Assembly: GCA_015485015.1 (NCBI GenBank)
Contig: WFUK01000308.1
Location: 1 to 5,579 of the forward strand
Origin: Paracoccaceae bacterium
GTDB taxonomy: Bacteria > Pseudomonadota > Alphaproteobacteria > Rhodobacterales > Rhodobacteraceae
DNA: 5,579 bases
Reading direction: 5' to 3'
The notes beneath the pieces are model-generated. The model was given only the letters and a program-made list of their open reading frames with translations, did no database searches and had not been told where the DNA came from. Within the stretch, counting starts at the first letter, position 1. Every line of letters starts with the position of its first letter. Of the stretch, positions 1 to 5,579 are shown piece after piece. A program made the position numbers and the translations under genes.

Positions 1-153
1 CCGGTCACATTCTATGTGGATCCCGGCATTGTGAACGATATCGAAGCCAAGCGGGTGCATTCGATCACCTTATCTTATACGTTTTACGAAACAGATCTTC
101 CGGTTGAAGAAGCTTCACTGGAAATAAATAACGAAAATACGCAGGTAAACTAG
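1..153 (+). CDS. ctaG: Cytochrome c oxidase assembly protein CtaG/Cox11, C-terminal fragment (5' end outside window)
   Basis: The open frame from base 1 to the TAG at 151-153 encodes the last 50 residues of a protein. It begins PVTFYVDPGI and continues to ITLSYTFYE, the characteristic end of the Cox11/CtaG beta-sandwich domain (the usual family form is MPV-F-VDP-I followed by ITLSYTF). Cox11 family proteins are anchored by one N-terminal membrane helix and expose a copper-binding domain to the periplasm, where they deliver copper to the CuB site of subunit I of aa3-type oxidase. The copper-binding Cys residues and the membrane anchor lie upstream of the window and cannot be checked. The last 15 or so residues form an acidic, Asn-rich tail with no recognisable motif. 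The next gene, encoding oxidase subunit III, starts 24 bases later, which fits one operon. Confidence 0.88.
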   Translation, partial: PVTFYVDPGIVNDIEAKRVHSITLSYTFYETDLPVEEASLEINNENTQVN

Positions 154-177
154 CGTAATAGCAGAGGGACACGCCAC

Positions 178-978
178 ATGGCACATGAAAAGAACCACGA
201 TTACCATATTTTGAAGCCAAGCCCATGGCCGCTGCTTGGGGCGGTTTCGGCGTTTATTATGCTGTTTGGCGCGGTGCTGTATTTCAAGGGTGATAGCCCC
301 TGGATGCTGCTGATCGGCTTTGCCGGCGTGCTTTACACCATGTATGTCTGGTGGTCTGACGTGATCGCCGAAGGCGAAGCGGGCGATCACACGCCGGTGG
401 TGCAGATTGGTTTGCGCTACGGCGTGATCATGTTTATCACCTCCGAAGTTATGTTTTTCGTGGCGTGGTTCTGGAATTTTTTCAAGCACGCGATGTATCC
501 GATGGGACCGCTAAGCCCGGCCGTTGATGGCGTATGGCCCCCCGTCGGCATCGAGACCTTCGACCCGTGGCACCTGCCCATTATCAACACGCTGATCCTG
601 ATCTGTTCGGGTGCGGCTGCCACATGGGCGCATCATGCAATCGCCCATGACGATGATCGCAAAGGCCTTGTCTGGGGTTTGGTGATCGCCATTCTGCTCG
701 GCATGCTGTTTACCGCGTTTCAGGCTTATGAATATATGGAAGCGAGCTTCAGCTTCTCCGGCAACATCTATGGCGCATCCTTCTTTATGGCCACAGGGTT
801 CCACGGCATTCACGTGATTATCGGCACGATCTTCTTGGCGATATGCCTGATCCGGGCGCTGCGCGGCAACATGAGCAAAGAGCATCATATCGGCTTTGAA
901 GCGGCTGCATGGTATTGGCACTTTGTGGATGTGGTATGGCTGTTCCTGTTCATCGCAATTTATGTCTGGGGCGGCTGA
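178..978 (+). CDS. ctaE: Cytochrome c oxidase (aa3-type) subunit III
   Basis: A complete 266-residue protein of the length usual for bacterial and mitochondrial COX3. It is an integral membrane subunit of heme-copper oxidase that binds subunit I, carries structural lipids and sustains proton uptake and enzyme stability; it has no redox centre. Family landmarks run in order: [12 protein letters not shown] at residues 7-18, [10 protein letters not shown] at 58-67, [17 protein letters not shown] at 78-94, WPPVGI at 120-125, TWAHHA at 149-154, FQAYEY at 181-186, [11 protein letters not shown] at 207-217 and [15 protein letters not shown] at 240-254. Glu90 in ITSEV matches the DCCD-reactive glutamate of the family. 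About seven hydrophobic segments are visible, near 17-36, 42-59, 79-103, 132-152, 165-185, 200-225 and 244-264. The ATG at 178 follows GAGGGA at 164-169 with an 8-base spacer. An Asp replaces the more common His in the GDHTP loop (69-73). Many genomes call this gene coxC. Confidence 0.97.
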   Translation: MAHEKNHDYHILKPSPWPLLGAVSAFIMLFGAVLYFKGDSPWMLLIGFAGVLYTMYVWWSDVIAEGEAGDHTPVVQIGLRYGVIMFITSEVMFFVAWFWNFFKHAMYPMGPLSPAVDGVWPPVGIETFDPWHLPIINTLILICSGAAATWAHHAIAHDDDRKGLVWGLVIAILLGMLFTAFQAYEYMEASFSFSGNIYGASFFMATGFHGIHVIIGTIFLAICLIRALRGNMSKEHHIGFEAAAWYWHFVDVVWLFLFIAIYVWGG

Positions 979-1014
979 TCCCGCGCCTTGGCGAATATCG
1001 CTAGAATCAAACAT

Positions 1015-1043
1015 CGGATTTTCCGCTCATTGCGGGAAATCCG
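1015..1043 (+). terminator. Strong 12-bp hairpin after subunit III gene, possible terminator or 3'-end stabiliser
   Basis: Bases 1015-1026 (CGGATTTTCCGC) pair with 1032-1043 (GCGGGAAATCCG) over 12 positions, with one G:U wobble (1022-1036) and a 5-base loop TCATT. It lies 36 bases beyond the subunit III stop codon and is much longer than the other inverted repeats nearby. There is no T run directly after the stem; only TTTT at 1050-1053 follows, past AAACGC, so it is not a classical intrinsic terminator. It could cause partial termination, or protect the 3' end of the upstream mRNA after processing and so set different levels of subunit III and SURF1 messages. The structure is seen in the sequence; the role is inferred. 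Confidence 0.5.
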
Positions 1044-1052
1044 AAACGCTTT

Positions 1053-1069
1053 TCAGGCCCTAAGCCTGA
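1053..1069 (+). repeat. Second small inverted repeat immediately after the 12-bp hairpin
   Basis: TCAGGC at 1053-1058 pairs perfectly with GCCTGA at 1064-1069 around a 5-base loop CCTAA. It starts 9 bases after the larger hairpin, within the same non-coding gap, so the two may form a tandem stem-loop pair. A 6-bp stem can arise by chance in GC-rich DNA, and no T tract follows it, so a terminator role is weakly supported. Confidence 0.3.
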
Positions 1070-1136
1070 TATCTATCAATAATACCGCCTAGAGCTTCCG
1101 ATGCGGAAACGGGCATGGCAAAGCCAACGGGCTTGT

Positions 1137-1141
1137 GGGAG
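1137..1141 (+). promoter_or_regulatory. Ribosome binding site that decides the SURF1 start
   Basis: GGGAG at 1137-1141 lies 5 bases before the ATG at 1147. It overlaps the in-frame GTG at 1135, which therefore has no usable Shine-Dalgarno sequence of its own, so the ATG at 1147 is preferred over the GTG four codons upstream. Confidence 0.6.
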
Positions 1142-1146
1142 CTAAA

Positions 1147-1815
1147 ATGCAAAAACGAATGATCGCACCGATAATATTCGGACTGGTCGGCACCGTCATT
1201 CTCGTCATGCTTGGAAACTGGCAAATAGACCGGATGATCTGGAAAGAGGATATTCTGGCGAGGATCGACGCCCGCTTGGCCGCCGCGCCTGTCCCCCTGC
1301 CCGAATCCCCCGAGGCCGAGCGGGATCTGTTTCTTGCGGTGCAGGTGCAGGGCGAGATGGTCGGCGAAGAAATCCATGTGCTTTCCAGCAGCCCCGCCAC
1401 CGGCCCGGGATACCGCGTGATCACCGCGTTTGAAACCACAGACGGGCGGCGCATTCTGATTGATCGCGGTATTGTCCCGGAAGCGTATAAAGATGCGCCG
1501 CGCTCACCGGAGAACGGCACCCTCACCGGAAATCTATATTGGCTGCAAGAAGATATCCCGATCACGCCGCCAAATTACGCGCGCAACATCTGGTTTGGCC
1601 GCGATCCCGTCGCGCTGGCCGAGGCGCTGGATACCGAGCCGTTGCTTTTGGTTTTGAGCTATACCTCGCTTTCATCAGGCCCGCTGCCTGCGCCAATCGG
1701 CAATAATATCCCCAATAGCCATCTGGGCTATGCCGTCACATGGTATGGGTTCGCGCTTGTCTGGATCGGCATGACGCTGTATCTGCTGATTAGGATAAAA
1801 CGCAAAACCGTTTAG
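1147..1815 (+). CDS. SURF1 family cytochrome oxidase biogenesis protein
   Basis: A 222-residue protein with the SURF1 layout: one N-terminal membrane helix (about residues 6-23), a periplasmic domain, and a second membrane helix near the C-terminus (about 193-215) followed by the basic tail RIKRKTV. Diagnostic motifs are LGNWQIDRMIWK at 22-33 right after the first helix, the central GPGYRVITAFE and ILIDRGIVP blocks, and HLGYAVTWYGFA at 192-203. SURF1 assists assembly of aa3-type oxidase, and Paracoccus homologues bind heme a for delivery to subunit I; His192 in the second helix is in the place of the conserved His linked to heme binding. The ATG at 1147 is chosen because GGGAG sits 5 bases upstream; a GTG at 1135 would add four residues. 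It follows subunit III after a hairpin-bearing gap and precedes thrC by 9 bases. The name surf1 (or Shy1-like) is used for the family rather than as a fixed bacterial symbol. Confidence 0.93.
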   Translation: MQKRMIAPIIFGLVGTVILVMLGNWQIDRMIWKEDILARIDARLAAAPVPLPESPEAERDLFLAVQVQGEMVGEEIHVLSSSPATGPGYRVITAFETTDGRRILIDRGIVPEAYKDAPRSPENGTLTGNLYWLQEDIPITPPNYARNIWFGRDPVALAEALDTEPLLLVLSYTSLSSGPLPAPIGNNIPNSHLGYAVTWYGFALVWIGMTLYLLIRIKRKTV

Positions 1816-1824
1816 GGTTCATCT

Positions 1825-3213
1825 ATGAAATACATCTCGACGCGCGGGCAAGCGCCCTCCCTCTCCTTTGAAGACGCAATGCTCAGCGGGCTGGCCACCG
1901 ATGGCGGGCTGTATATCCCGCAAGAATGGCCCAGCCTTAGCCAAGACGAGATCGCGGCGCTGGCAGGGCTTTCCTATGAGGATGCGGCTTACCGCGTGAT
2001 CCAGCCCTTTGTGGCCGATACCTTTTCAGAGCCGGAGCTGCGCGGCATTCTAAAGCGCGCCTATGCCGGCTTTCGCCATCCGGCGCGGGTGCCTTTGGTG
2101 CAAACCGGCCCGAATGAATTTATCGCCGAGCTGCATCACGGGCCAACACTGGCCTTTAAGGATGTGGCGATGCAGCTCATCGGCCAGATGTTCCAGTTTG
2201 TGCTGGCGCGGCGCGGCGAGCGGGTGACGATCGTTGGCGCCACCTCGGGCGATACCGGCTCTGCCGCGATCGAGGCCTTCAAGGGGCTGGACGCGGTGGA
2301 TGTGGTGATCCTTTATCCCCATGGTCGGGTCTCCGACGTGCAGCGCCGGCAAATGACGACGCCGAGCGAGGCCAATGTGCATGCGGTTGCGATGGATGGT
2401 GATTTTGACGATTGCCAAGCCCGCTTGAAAGATATGTTTAACGACGCCGATTTCCGCCAGCAGGTGAAGCTCGCAGGGGTGAATTCGATCAACTGGGCGC
2501 GGGTGATGGCGCAGGTGGTCTATTATTTCACCACCGCCGTCAGCCTTGGCGCGCCGCATCGGAAGGTGTCTTTCACCGTGCCTACCGGCAATTTCGGCGA
2601 CATTTTCGCGGGCTATGTGGCCAAGCGCATGGGCCTGCCGATTGATCGTCTGGTGATCGCCACCAATCAAAACGACATCCTGCACCGCACCTTGCAAAGC
2701 GGCGCGCATCATAAAAAAGGGGTGGAGCCAAGCGTTAGTCCTTCGATGGATATTCAAGTCAGCTCCAATTTCGAGCGGCTGTTATTCGAGCTTTATGACC
2801 ATGAGGGTGAGGCGGTCGAGCAATTGATGGCTGAGCTTTCCACTGGCGGGTTTACCCTTTCGCAAGGGGCGCTTTCGCGGCTAAACGCCGAATTTGATAG
2901 CGGTAGCTGCTCGGAGGCGGAAACCATGGCCACGATCAAAGCGATGTATGAAACCACCGGCGAGGTGCTTTGCCCCCATTCCGCTGTGGCGGTAAAGGTA
3001 GCGCAGGATCAGCCCAAATCCGCCACCCCGATGGTGGCGCTGGCCACGGCGCATGCCGCCAAATTCCCCGATGCGGTCGCCCAGGCCTGCGGCATCCGCC
3101 CTGATTTGCCGCCCCATATGGCTGATCTTTTCGAGCGCGAGGAGCGCATCACCCGCGCCCCCGATGATCTGGCCGCGCTTAAAGCGCTGGTGATTGAAAA
3201 GACCGCGAGATGA
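1825..3213 (+). CDS. thrC: Threonine synthase (PLP-dependent)
   Basis: A complete 462-residue protein, the usual length for the long bacterial threonine synthase class. It converts O-phospho-L-homoserine and water to L-threonine and phosphate, the last step of threonine synthesis, in the cytoplasm. It opens with KYISTRGQAP, typical of the N-terminal threonine synthase domain, and has DGGLYIP at 26-32. The PLP lysine is Lys112 in HGPTLAFKDVAMQ (105-117). GATSGDTGSAA at 138-148 is the Ser/Gly-rich stretch of fold-type II PLP enzymes, and VPTGNFGDIFAGY further on is the phosphate-cradle segment of the family. The ATG at 1825 is preceded by AGGG at 1814-1817, which overlaps the SURF1 stop codon, so translation is probably coupled to SURF1. 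The 3' end overlaps the next start by the ATGA arrangement. No thrA, thrB or leader-peptide attenuator is visible, so biosynthetic regulation cannot be read from this window. Confidence 0.97.
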   Translation: MKYISTRGQAPSLSFEDAMLSGLATDGGLYIPQEWPSLSQDEIAALAGLSYEDAAYRVIQPFVADTFSEPELRGILKRAYAGFRHPARVPLVQTGPNEFIAELHHGPTLAFKDVAMQLIGQMFQFVLARRGERVTIVGATSGDTGSAAIEAFKGLDAVDVVILYPHGRVSDVQRRQMTTPSEANVHAVAMDGDFDDCQARLKDMFNDADFRQQVKLAGVNSINWARVMAQVVYYFTTAVSLGAPHRKVSFTVPTGNFGDIFAGYVAKRMGLPIDRLVIATNQNDILHRTLQSGAHHKKGVEPSVSPSMDIQVSSNFERLLFELYDHEGEAVEQLMAELSTGGFTLSQGALSRLNAEFDSGSCSEAETMATIKAMYETTGEVLCPHSAVAVKVAQDQPKSATPMVALATAHAAKFPDAVAQACGIRPDLPPHMADLFEREERITRAPDDLAALKALVIEKTAR

Positions 3214-4472
3214 GCGTGCAAACCCACCGCCTGAAAAACGGCCTGACGATTGTTACGGAATCCATGCCGGGGCTGGAAAGTTCGACCATCGGCGTCTGGG
3301 TTCAGGCGGGCGCGCGCAACGAAAGCGAGGCGCAAAACGGCATTGCGCATTTCCTTGAGCATATGGCTTTTAAGGGCACCAAAACCCGCAACGCGCTGGA
3401 AATCGCCGAGGTGATCGAGGATGTAGGCGGCTTTATCAACGCCTATACCTCGCGCGAGATGACCGCCTATTACACCCGCGTTTTGGGGGCCGATGTGCCG
3501 CTGGCGCTGGAGGTGCTGGCCGATATCCTGATGAATTCAATCTTTGATCCGCGCGAGATAGAGATCGAGCGCGGGGTGATCCTGTCTGAAATTGGCCAAA
3601 GCCTCGATACCCCCGATGATGTGATTTTTGATTGGCTTCAGGGGGTTTCTTATCCGGACCAGCCCATGGGGCGGTCCATCCTGGGGCCTGCGGATAATGT
3701 AAAAGGTTTCTCGCGCGATGATCTTTCGGGCTTTGTCGCCACCCATTACGGCGCGGAAAATCTGATTATTTCAGCGGCTGGCATGGTGGACCACGAGTCG
3801 CTGGTAAAACAGGCCGAGGCGCTATTTGGCGACCTGCCAAAAAGCCGCGCCAAGCCCGCGGCGCTGGCGCGGTTTGTCGGTGGTGAAAAGCGCGAGATCA
3901 AGGCGCTGGAGCAGGCGCATTTCACCCTCGCCTTTGAGGCCCCCGGCATTCGGGATGCCAATGTATATACCGCGCAAATCTATTCCATGCTGCTTGGCGG
4001 CGGCATGACCTCGCGGCTGTTTCAAGAGGTGCGCGAGCGGCGCGGGCTGTGTTATACCATCTATGCCTCGATCACCCCGGGGCTGGATAATGGCATGCTG
4101 AGCCTCTATGCGGGCACTTCGGAAGACAAAATAGACGAGCTGGCGCAGGTGACGATTGCCGAGATGAAACGCGCGGTGGATGATATTTCCGAAGCCGAAC
4201 TGGCACGGGCGCAGGTGCAGATGAAGGCGGGCATGCTGATGGGGCTGGAAAGCCCCTCGGCGCGGGCCGAGCGCATGGCGCGGGCGATTGCGATCTGGGA
4301 CGAGGTGCCGCCCTTGAGCCAAGCGGTGGCGAAAATCGAGGCGGTGAATGTGGCGGGGCTGCGGGAATATGCGGCCTCGGTGGCGCAATCGGGCGCGATG
4401 GCGATGGCGCTATACGGGCCGGTGGCCTCGGCGCCGTCGCTGGATGATTTACACAATAGCTTGCGGGGATAA
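3210..4472 (+). CDS. M16 family zinc metallopeptidase (mitochondrial processing peptidase-like)
   Basis: A 420-residue protein of the short M16B class, comparable in length to one subunit of mitochondrial processing peptidase. The inverted zinc motif HFLEH is at residues 47-51 (His47, Glu50, His51). The third ligand is probably Glu127 in VILSEIGQ, 75 residues after the last His as expected for the HxxEH-x(74-76)-E pattern, so the catalytic site looks intact. The N-terminal half also has FINAYTSREMTAYY at about 75-88; the C-terminal half carries the glycine-rich GGGMTSRLFQEVRERRG from 263, the substrate-contact region of the fold. No signal peptide is visible, so a cytoplasmic location is likely. 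No second, catalytically inactive M16 gene lies beside it, so it may act as a homodimer. Its start overlaps the thrC stop as ATGA with little Shine-Dalgarno sequence, which suggests translational coupling. The physiological substrate is not evident. Confidence 0.93.
   Translation: MSVQTHRLKNGLTIVTESMPGLESSTIGVWVQAGARNESEAQNGIAHFLEHMAFKGTKTRNALEIAEVIEDVGGFINAYTSREMTAYYTRVLGADVPLALEVLADILMNSIFDPREIEIERGVILSEIGQSLDTPDDVIFDWLQGVSYPDQPMGRSILGPADNVKGFSRDDLSGFVATHYGAENLIISAAGMVDHESLVKQAEALFGDLPKSRAKPAALARFVGGEKREIKALEQAHFTLAFEAPGIRDANVYTAQIYSMLLGGGMTSRLFQEVRERRGLCYTIYASITPGLDNGMLSLYAGTSEDKIDELAQVTIAEMKRAVDDISEAELARAQVQMKAGMLMGLESPSARAERMARAIAIWDEVPPLSQAVAKIEAVNVAGLREYAASVAQSGAMAMALYGPVASAPSLDDLHNSLRG
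4465..4469 (+). promoter_or_regulatory. Ribosome binding site for the GNAT gene
   Basis: GGGGA at 4465-4469 lies inside the last codons of the M16 gene, 4 bases before the ATG at 4474. It supports this ATG over in-frame starts further upstream (from 4348), which would run deep inside the peptidase gene. Confidence 0.5.
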
Positions 4473-4473
4473 T

Positions 4474-5055
4474 ATGGGCTTTGGCCGCAAAAAGCCGGTA
4501 TTGCTGTCCGAGCGGCTGGAGCTGCGGCTACCCCGGCGGGCGGATTATATTCCATGGGTCACCACGCGGCGCGCGGGGGTGGATTTTTTGCAAAAATGGG
4601 AGCCGATCCGGCCACGCGATTATGAGGCCAGAGGTTCGTTTATCGCGCGGATGCACTGGGCGCACCGCGCCGCGCGGCGGCAATCGGCCTTTCCGTTTAT
4701 GATCATTCGGCGGCGGGATGCGCGGCTTTTGGGCGCGATCACCATGGATAGCGTGCGCTTTGGTCCGGCGCGGGCCGGCACGCTTGGCTATTGGATCGGC
4801 GAGGAATTCGCCCGCCAGGGCTATATGAAAGAGGCGATCGGGGCGGTGATGGGGTTGGCTTTTGAACAGCTGGACCTTAGCCGGATCGAGGCGGCGTGTT
4901 TGCCTGAAAACGAGGCTTCGCGCGGGCTGCTGGAGGCGTGCGGCTTTAATCTTGAGGGGGAAGCCAAAAGCTATTTGCAGATCAATGGCCGCTGGCGCAC
5001 CCATGTTTTATACGCAAATCTGCGCCAAGATCGCCAAGGGCAGGCCGATGCTTAA
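4474..5055 (+). CDS. GNAT family N-acetyltransferase, RimJ/RimL-like
   Basis: A 193-residue protein of the acetyl-CoA-dependent GNAT fold, close to the usual RimJ/RimL length. The opening VLLSERLELRLPRRAD is the family's first strand. GTLGYWIGEEFARQGYMKEA (102-121) contains the acetyl-CoA pyrophosphate loop, here RQGYMKEA, equivalent to the Q/R-x-x-G-x-A/G motif. LDLSRIEAACLPENEASRGL (133-152) with Asn146, followed by ACGF (155-158), matches the C-terminal half of RimJ-type enzymes. RimJ and RimL acetylate N-termini of ribosomal proteins, but many relatives act on other proteins or small molecules, so the substrate is unknown. The N-terminal half is unusually rich in Arg. The gene begins 1 base after the M16 stop and its end overlaps the next start by 8 bases. 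I assign the family with confidence but not a specific rimJ identity. Confidence 0.9.
   Translation: MGFGRKKPVLLSERLELRLPRRADYIPWVTTRRAGVDFLQKWEPIRPRDYEARGSFIARMHWAHRAARRQSAFPFMIIRRRDARLLGAITMDSVRFGPARAGTLGYWIGEEFARQGYMKEAIGAVMGLAFEQLDLSRIEAACLPENEASRGLLEACGFNLEGEAKSYLQINGRWRTHVLYANLRQDRQGQADA
5036..5040 (+). promoter_or_regulatory. Ribosome binding site that decides the FAD oxidoreductase start
   Basis: AAGGG at 5036-5040, inside the 3' end of the GNAT gene, lies 7 bases before the ATG at 5048. It supports 5048 over the in-frame ATG at 5075, which has no comparable purine-rich element at a good distance. Confidence 0.5.
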
Positions 5056-5579
5056 TCCGGCGGATGCCCTTTTTATGGAGCGCTTGGCGCGCGGCTTGCC
5101 CGCAAACGCGCTGCGCCCCTGCAAGCCGCAGGATCTGGAAGAACCGCGTGGTCTATTTGCTGGGCAGGGCGCGGGGGTGGTTTGTCCGGCCAATGTTTCC
5201 GAGGTCGCTTTGGTGCTGGAAATATGCAATTCCGCGCGGGTGCCTGTGGTGCCGCTCGGGGGTGGCTCGGGGCTGGTTGGTGGGCAAGTGATGCCCGCCG
5301 GCCCAACGCCCCTGCTGCTATCGCTTGAGCGGATGACGGCGATCAAAGAGGTTTCGCCACAAAATAACACCATGACAGTGGAGGCGGGTGCGGTGCTGGC
5401 GGATATCCATAGCGCCGCCGAGACGGCGGGCCGGATGTTTCCGCTGCGCTTGGCATCCGAGGGCTCCTGCCGCATCGGGGGGAACTTGGCCACAAATGCG
5501 GGCGGGGTGAATGTGCTGCGCTATGGCAATACCCGCGCGCTTTGCCTTGGGCTGGAGGCGGTATTGGCCGATGGCACGA
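5048..5579 (+). CDS. FAD-binding oxidoreductase, GlcD/D-2-hydroxyacid dehydrogenase type, N-terminal part (runs off window)
   Basis: The frame opens with ATG at 5048 and stays open to the window edge, giving 177 residues of a protein expected to be about 460-480 residues long. The start MLNPADALF is followed by EEPRGLFAGQ, then the PCMH-type FAD domain: VVCPANVSEVALVLEIC at 44-60, the FAD pyrophosphate loop PLGGGSGLVGG at 69-79, VEAGAVLADIH at 111-121 and FPLRLASEGSCRIGGNLATN at 131-150 followed by AGG. These match the GlcD, DLD2 and D-2-hydroxyglutarate dehydrogenase family, which oxidise 2-hydroxyacids to 2-oxoacids and pass electrons to a carrier or the quinone pool. The substrate-binding C-terminal domain lies outside, so D-lactate, glycolate and D-2-hydroxyglutarate cannot be told apart. 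The start codon lies within the GNAT 3' end (8-base overlap ATGCTTAA), so the two are probably coupled. Confidence 0.9.
   Translation, partial: MLNPADALFMERLARGLPANALRPCKPQDLEEPRGLFAGQGAGVVCPANVSEVALVLEICNSARVPVVPLGGGSGLVGGQVMPAGPTPLLLSLERMTAIKEVSPQNNTMTVEAGAVLADIHSAAETAGRMFPLRLASEGSCRIGGNLATNAGGVNVLRYGNTRALCLGLEAVLADGT

Larger units (their letters stand above)
979..1146. other. Intergenic region between subunit III and SURF1 genes
   Basis: This 168-base stretch is the only sizeable non-coding gap in the window. It holds a 12-bp hairpin (1015-1043), a 6-bp hairpin (1053-1069), and near its 3' end several short inverted repeats: TTCCG/CGGAA at 1096-1108, TGGC/GCCA at 1116-1126 and AAGCC/GGCTT at 1121-1134. 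I see no tRNA or other RNA gene, no convincing small ORF with a ribosome binding site, and no clear -35/-10 pair, although the AT-richer patch 1069-1084 is the likeliest place for a promoter if SURF1 has its own. Confidence 0.6.

Noticed and set aside
511..1014. Open frame on the - strand across subunit III and the following gap (167 codons)
   Set aside because: Most of it is antisense to the highly conserved subunit III gene, and the product has no family features. The part in the gap is too short to count as evidence.
1069..1090. Possible -10 promoter element in the AT-richer patch before SURF1
   Set aside because: TATCAA and AATAAT-like strings are present, but no matching -35 hexamer is found at 16-18 bases, so a sigma-70 type promoter cannot be supported.
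2050..2757. Long open frame on the - strand inside thrC (235 codons)
   Set aside because: It lies entirely within a clear threonine synthase gene. Its translation is His/Arg-rich and resembles no known family, as expected for an antisense shadow in GC-rich DNA.
3822..4388. Long open frame on the - strand inside the M16 peptidase gene (188 codons)
   Set aside because: It is antisense to conserved M16 coding sequence, has a low-complexity His/Arg composition, and shows no recognisable motif.
4348..4473. Upstream in-frame extension of the GNAT gene starting at 4348
   Set aside because: The extra 42 residues are Arg/Trp-rich and lie out of frame inside the M16 coding sequence. The ATG at 4474 has a good ribosome binding site and gives the normal family length.
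5008..5493. Open frame on the - strand opposite the FAD oxidoreductase (161 codons)
   Set aside because: The + strand frame from 5048 carries unmistakable FAD-domain motifs along its whole length, so the opposite frame is a shadow.

Overview
The window looks like a chromosomal stretch from an alphaproteobacterium, most likely of the Rhodobacterales type. This rests on a cytochrome aa3 oxidase assembly cluster (Cox11, subunit III, SURF1) followed by threonine synthase, an M16 processing-type peptidase and a RimJ/RimL-like acetyltransferase. The protein motifs match alphaproteobacterial/mitochondrial families and the third codon positions are GC-rich. The assignment comes from recognised motifs and remembered gene order, not from a database search.

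Layout: every supported gene is on the + strand. Positions 1-153 hold the last 50 codons of ctaG (Cox11, CuB insertion). Positions 178-978 hold the complete subunit III gene (ctaE/coxC). A 168-base gap before the next start codon (979-1146) contains a strong 12-bp hairpin, a second small hairpin directly after it, and further weak inverted repeats just before the SURF1 ribosome binding site. SURF1 (1147-1815) completes the oxidase assembly part. It is followed after 9 bases by thrC (1825-3213), then an M16 metallopeptidase (3210-4472, ATGA overlap with thrC), a GNAT acetyltransferase (4474-5055), and the first 177 codons of a GlcD/D-lactate-dehydrogenase-type FAD oxidoreductase (5048 to the window edge, overlapping the GNAT stop by 8 bases).

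The genes work in two groups. CtaG, subunit III and SURF1 all serve the aa3-type terminal oxidase: CtaG delivers copper, SURF1 helps place heme a, and subunit III stabilises the catalytic core and its proton uptake. From thrC onward the genes overlap or nearly touch, so they are probably translationally coupled, but their functions (threonine synthesis, proteolysis, protein or small-molecule acetylation, 2-hydroxyacid oxidation) do not form one obvious pathway. I see no mobile element, CRISPR array, RNA gene, frameshift or sign of horizontal transfer. This is an ordinary conserved region, and the only structure the genes do not explain is the hairpin-rich gap before SURF1.
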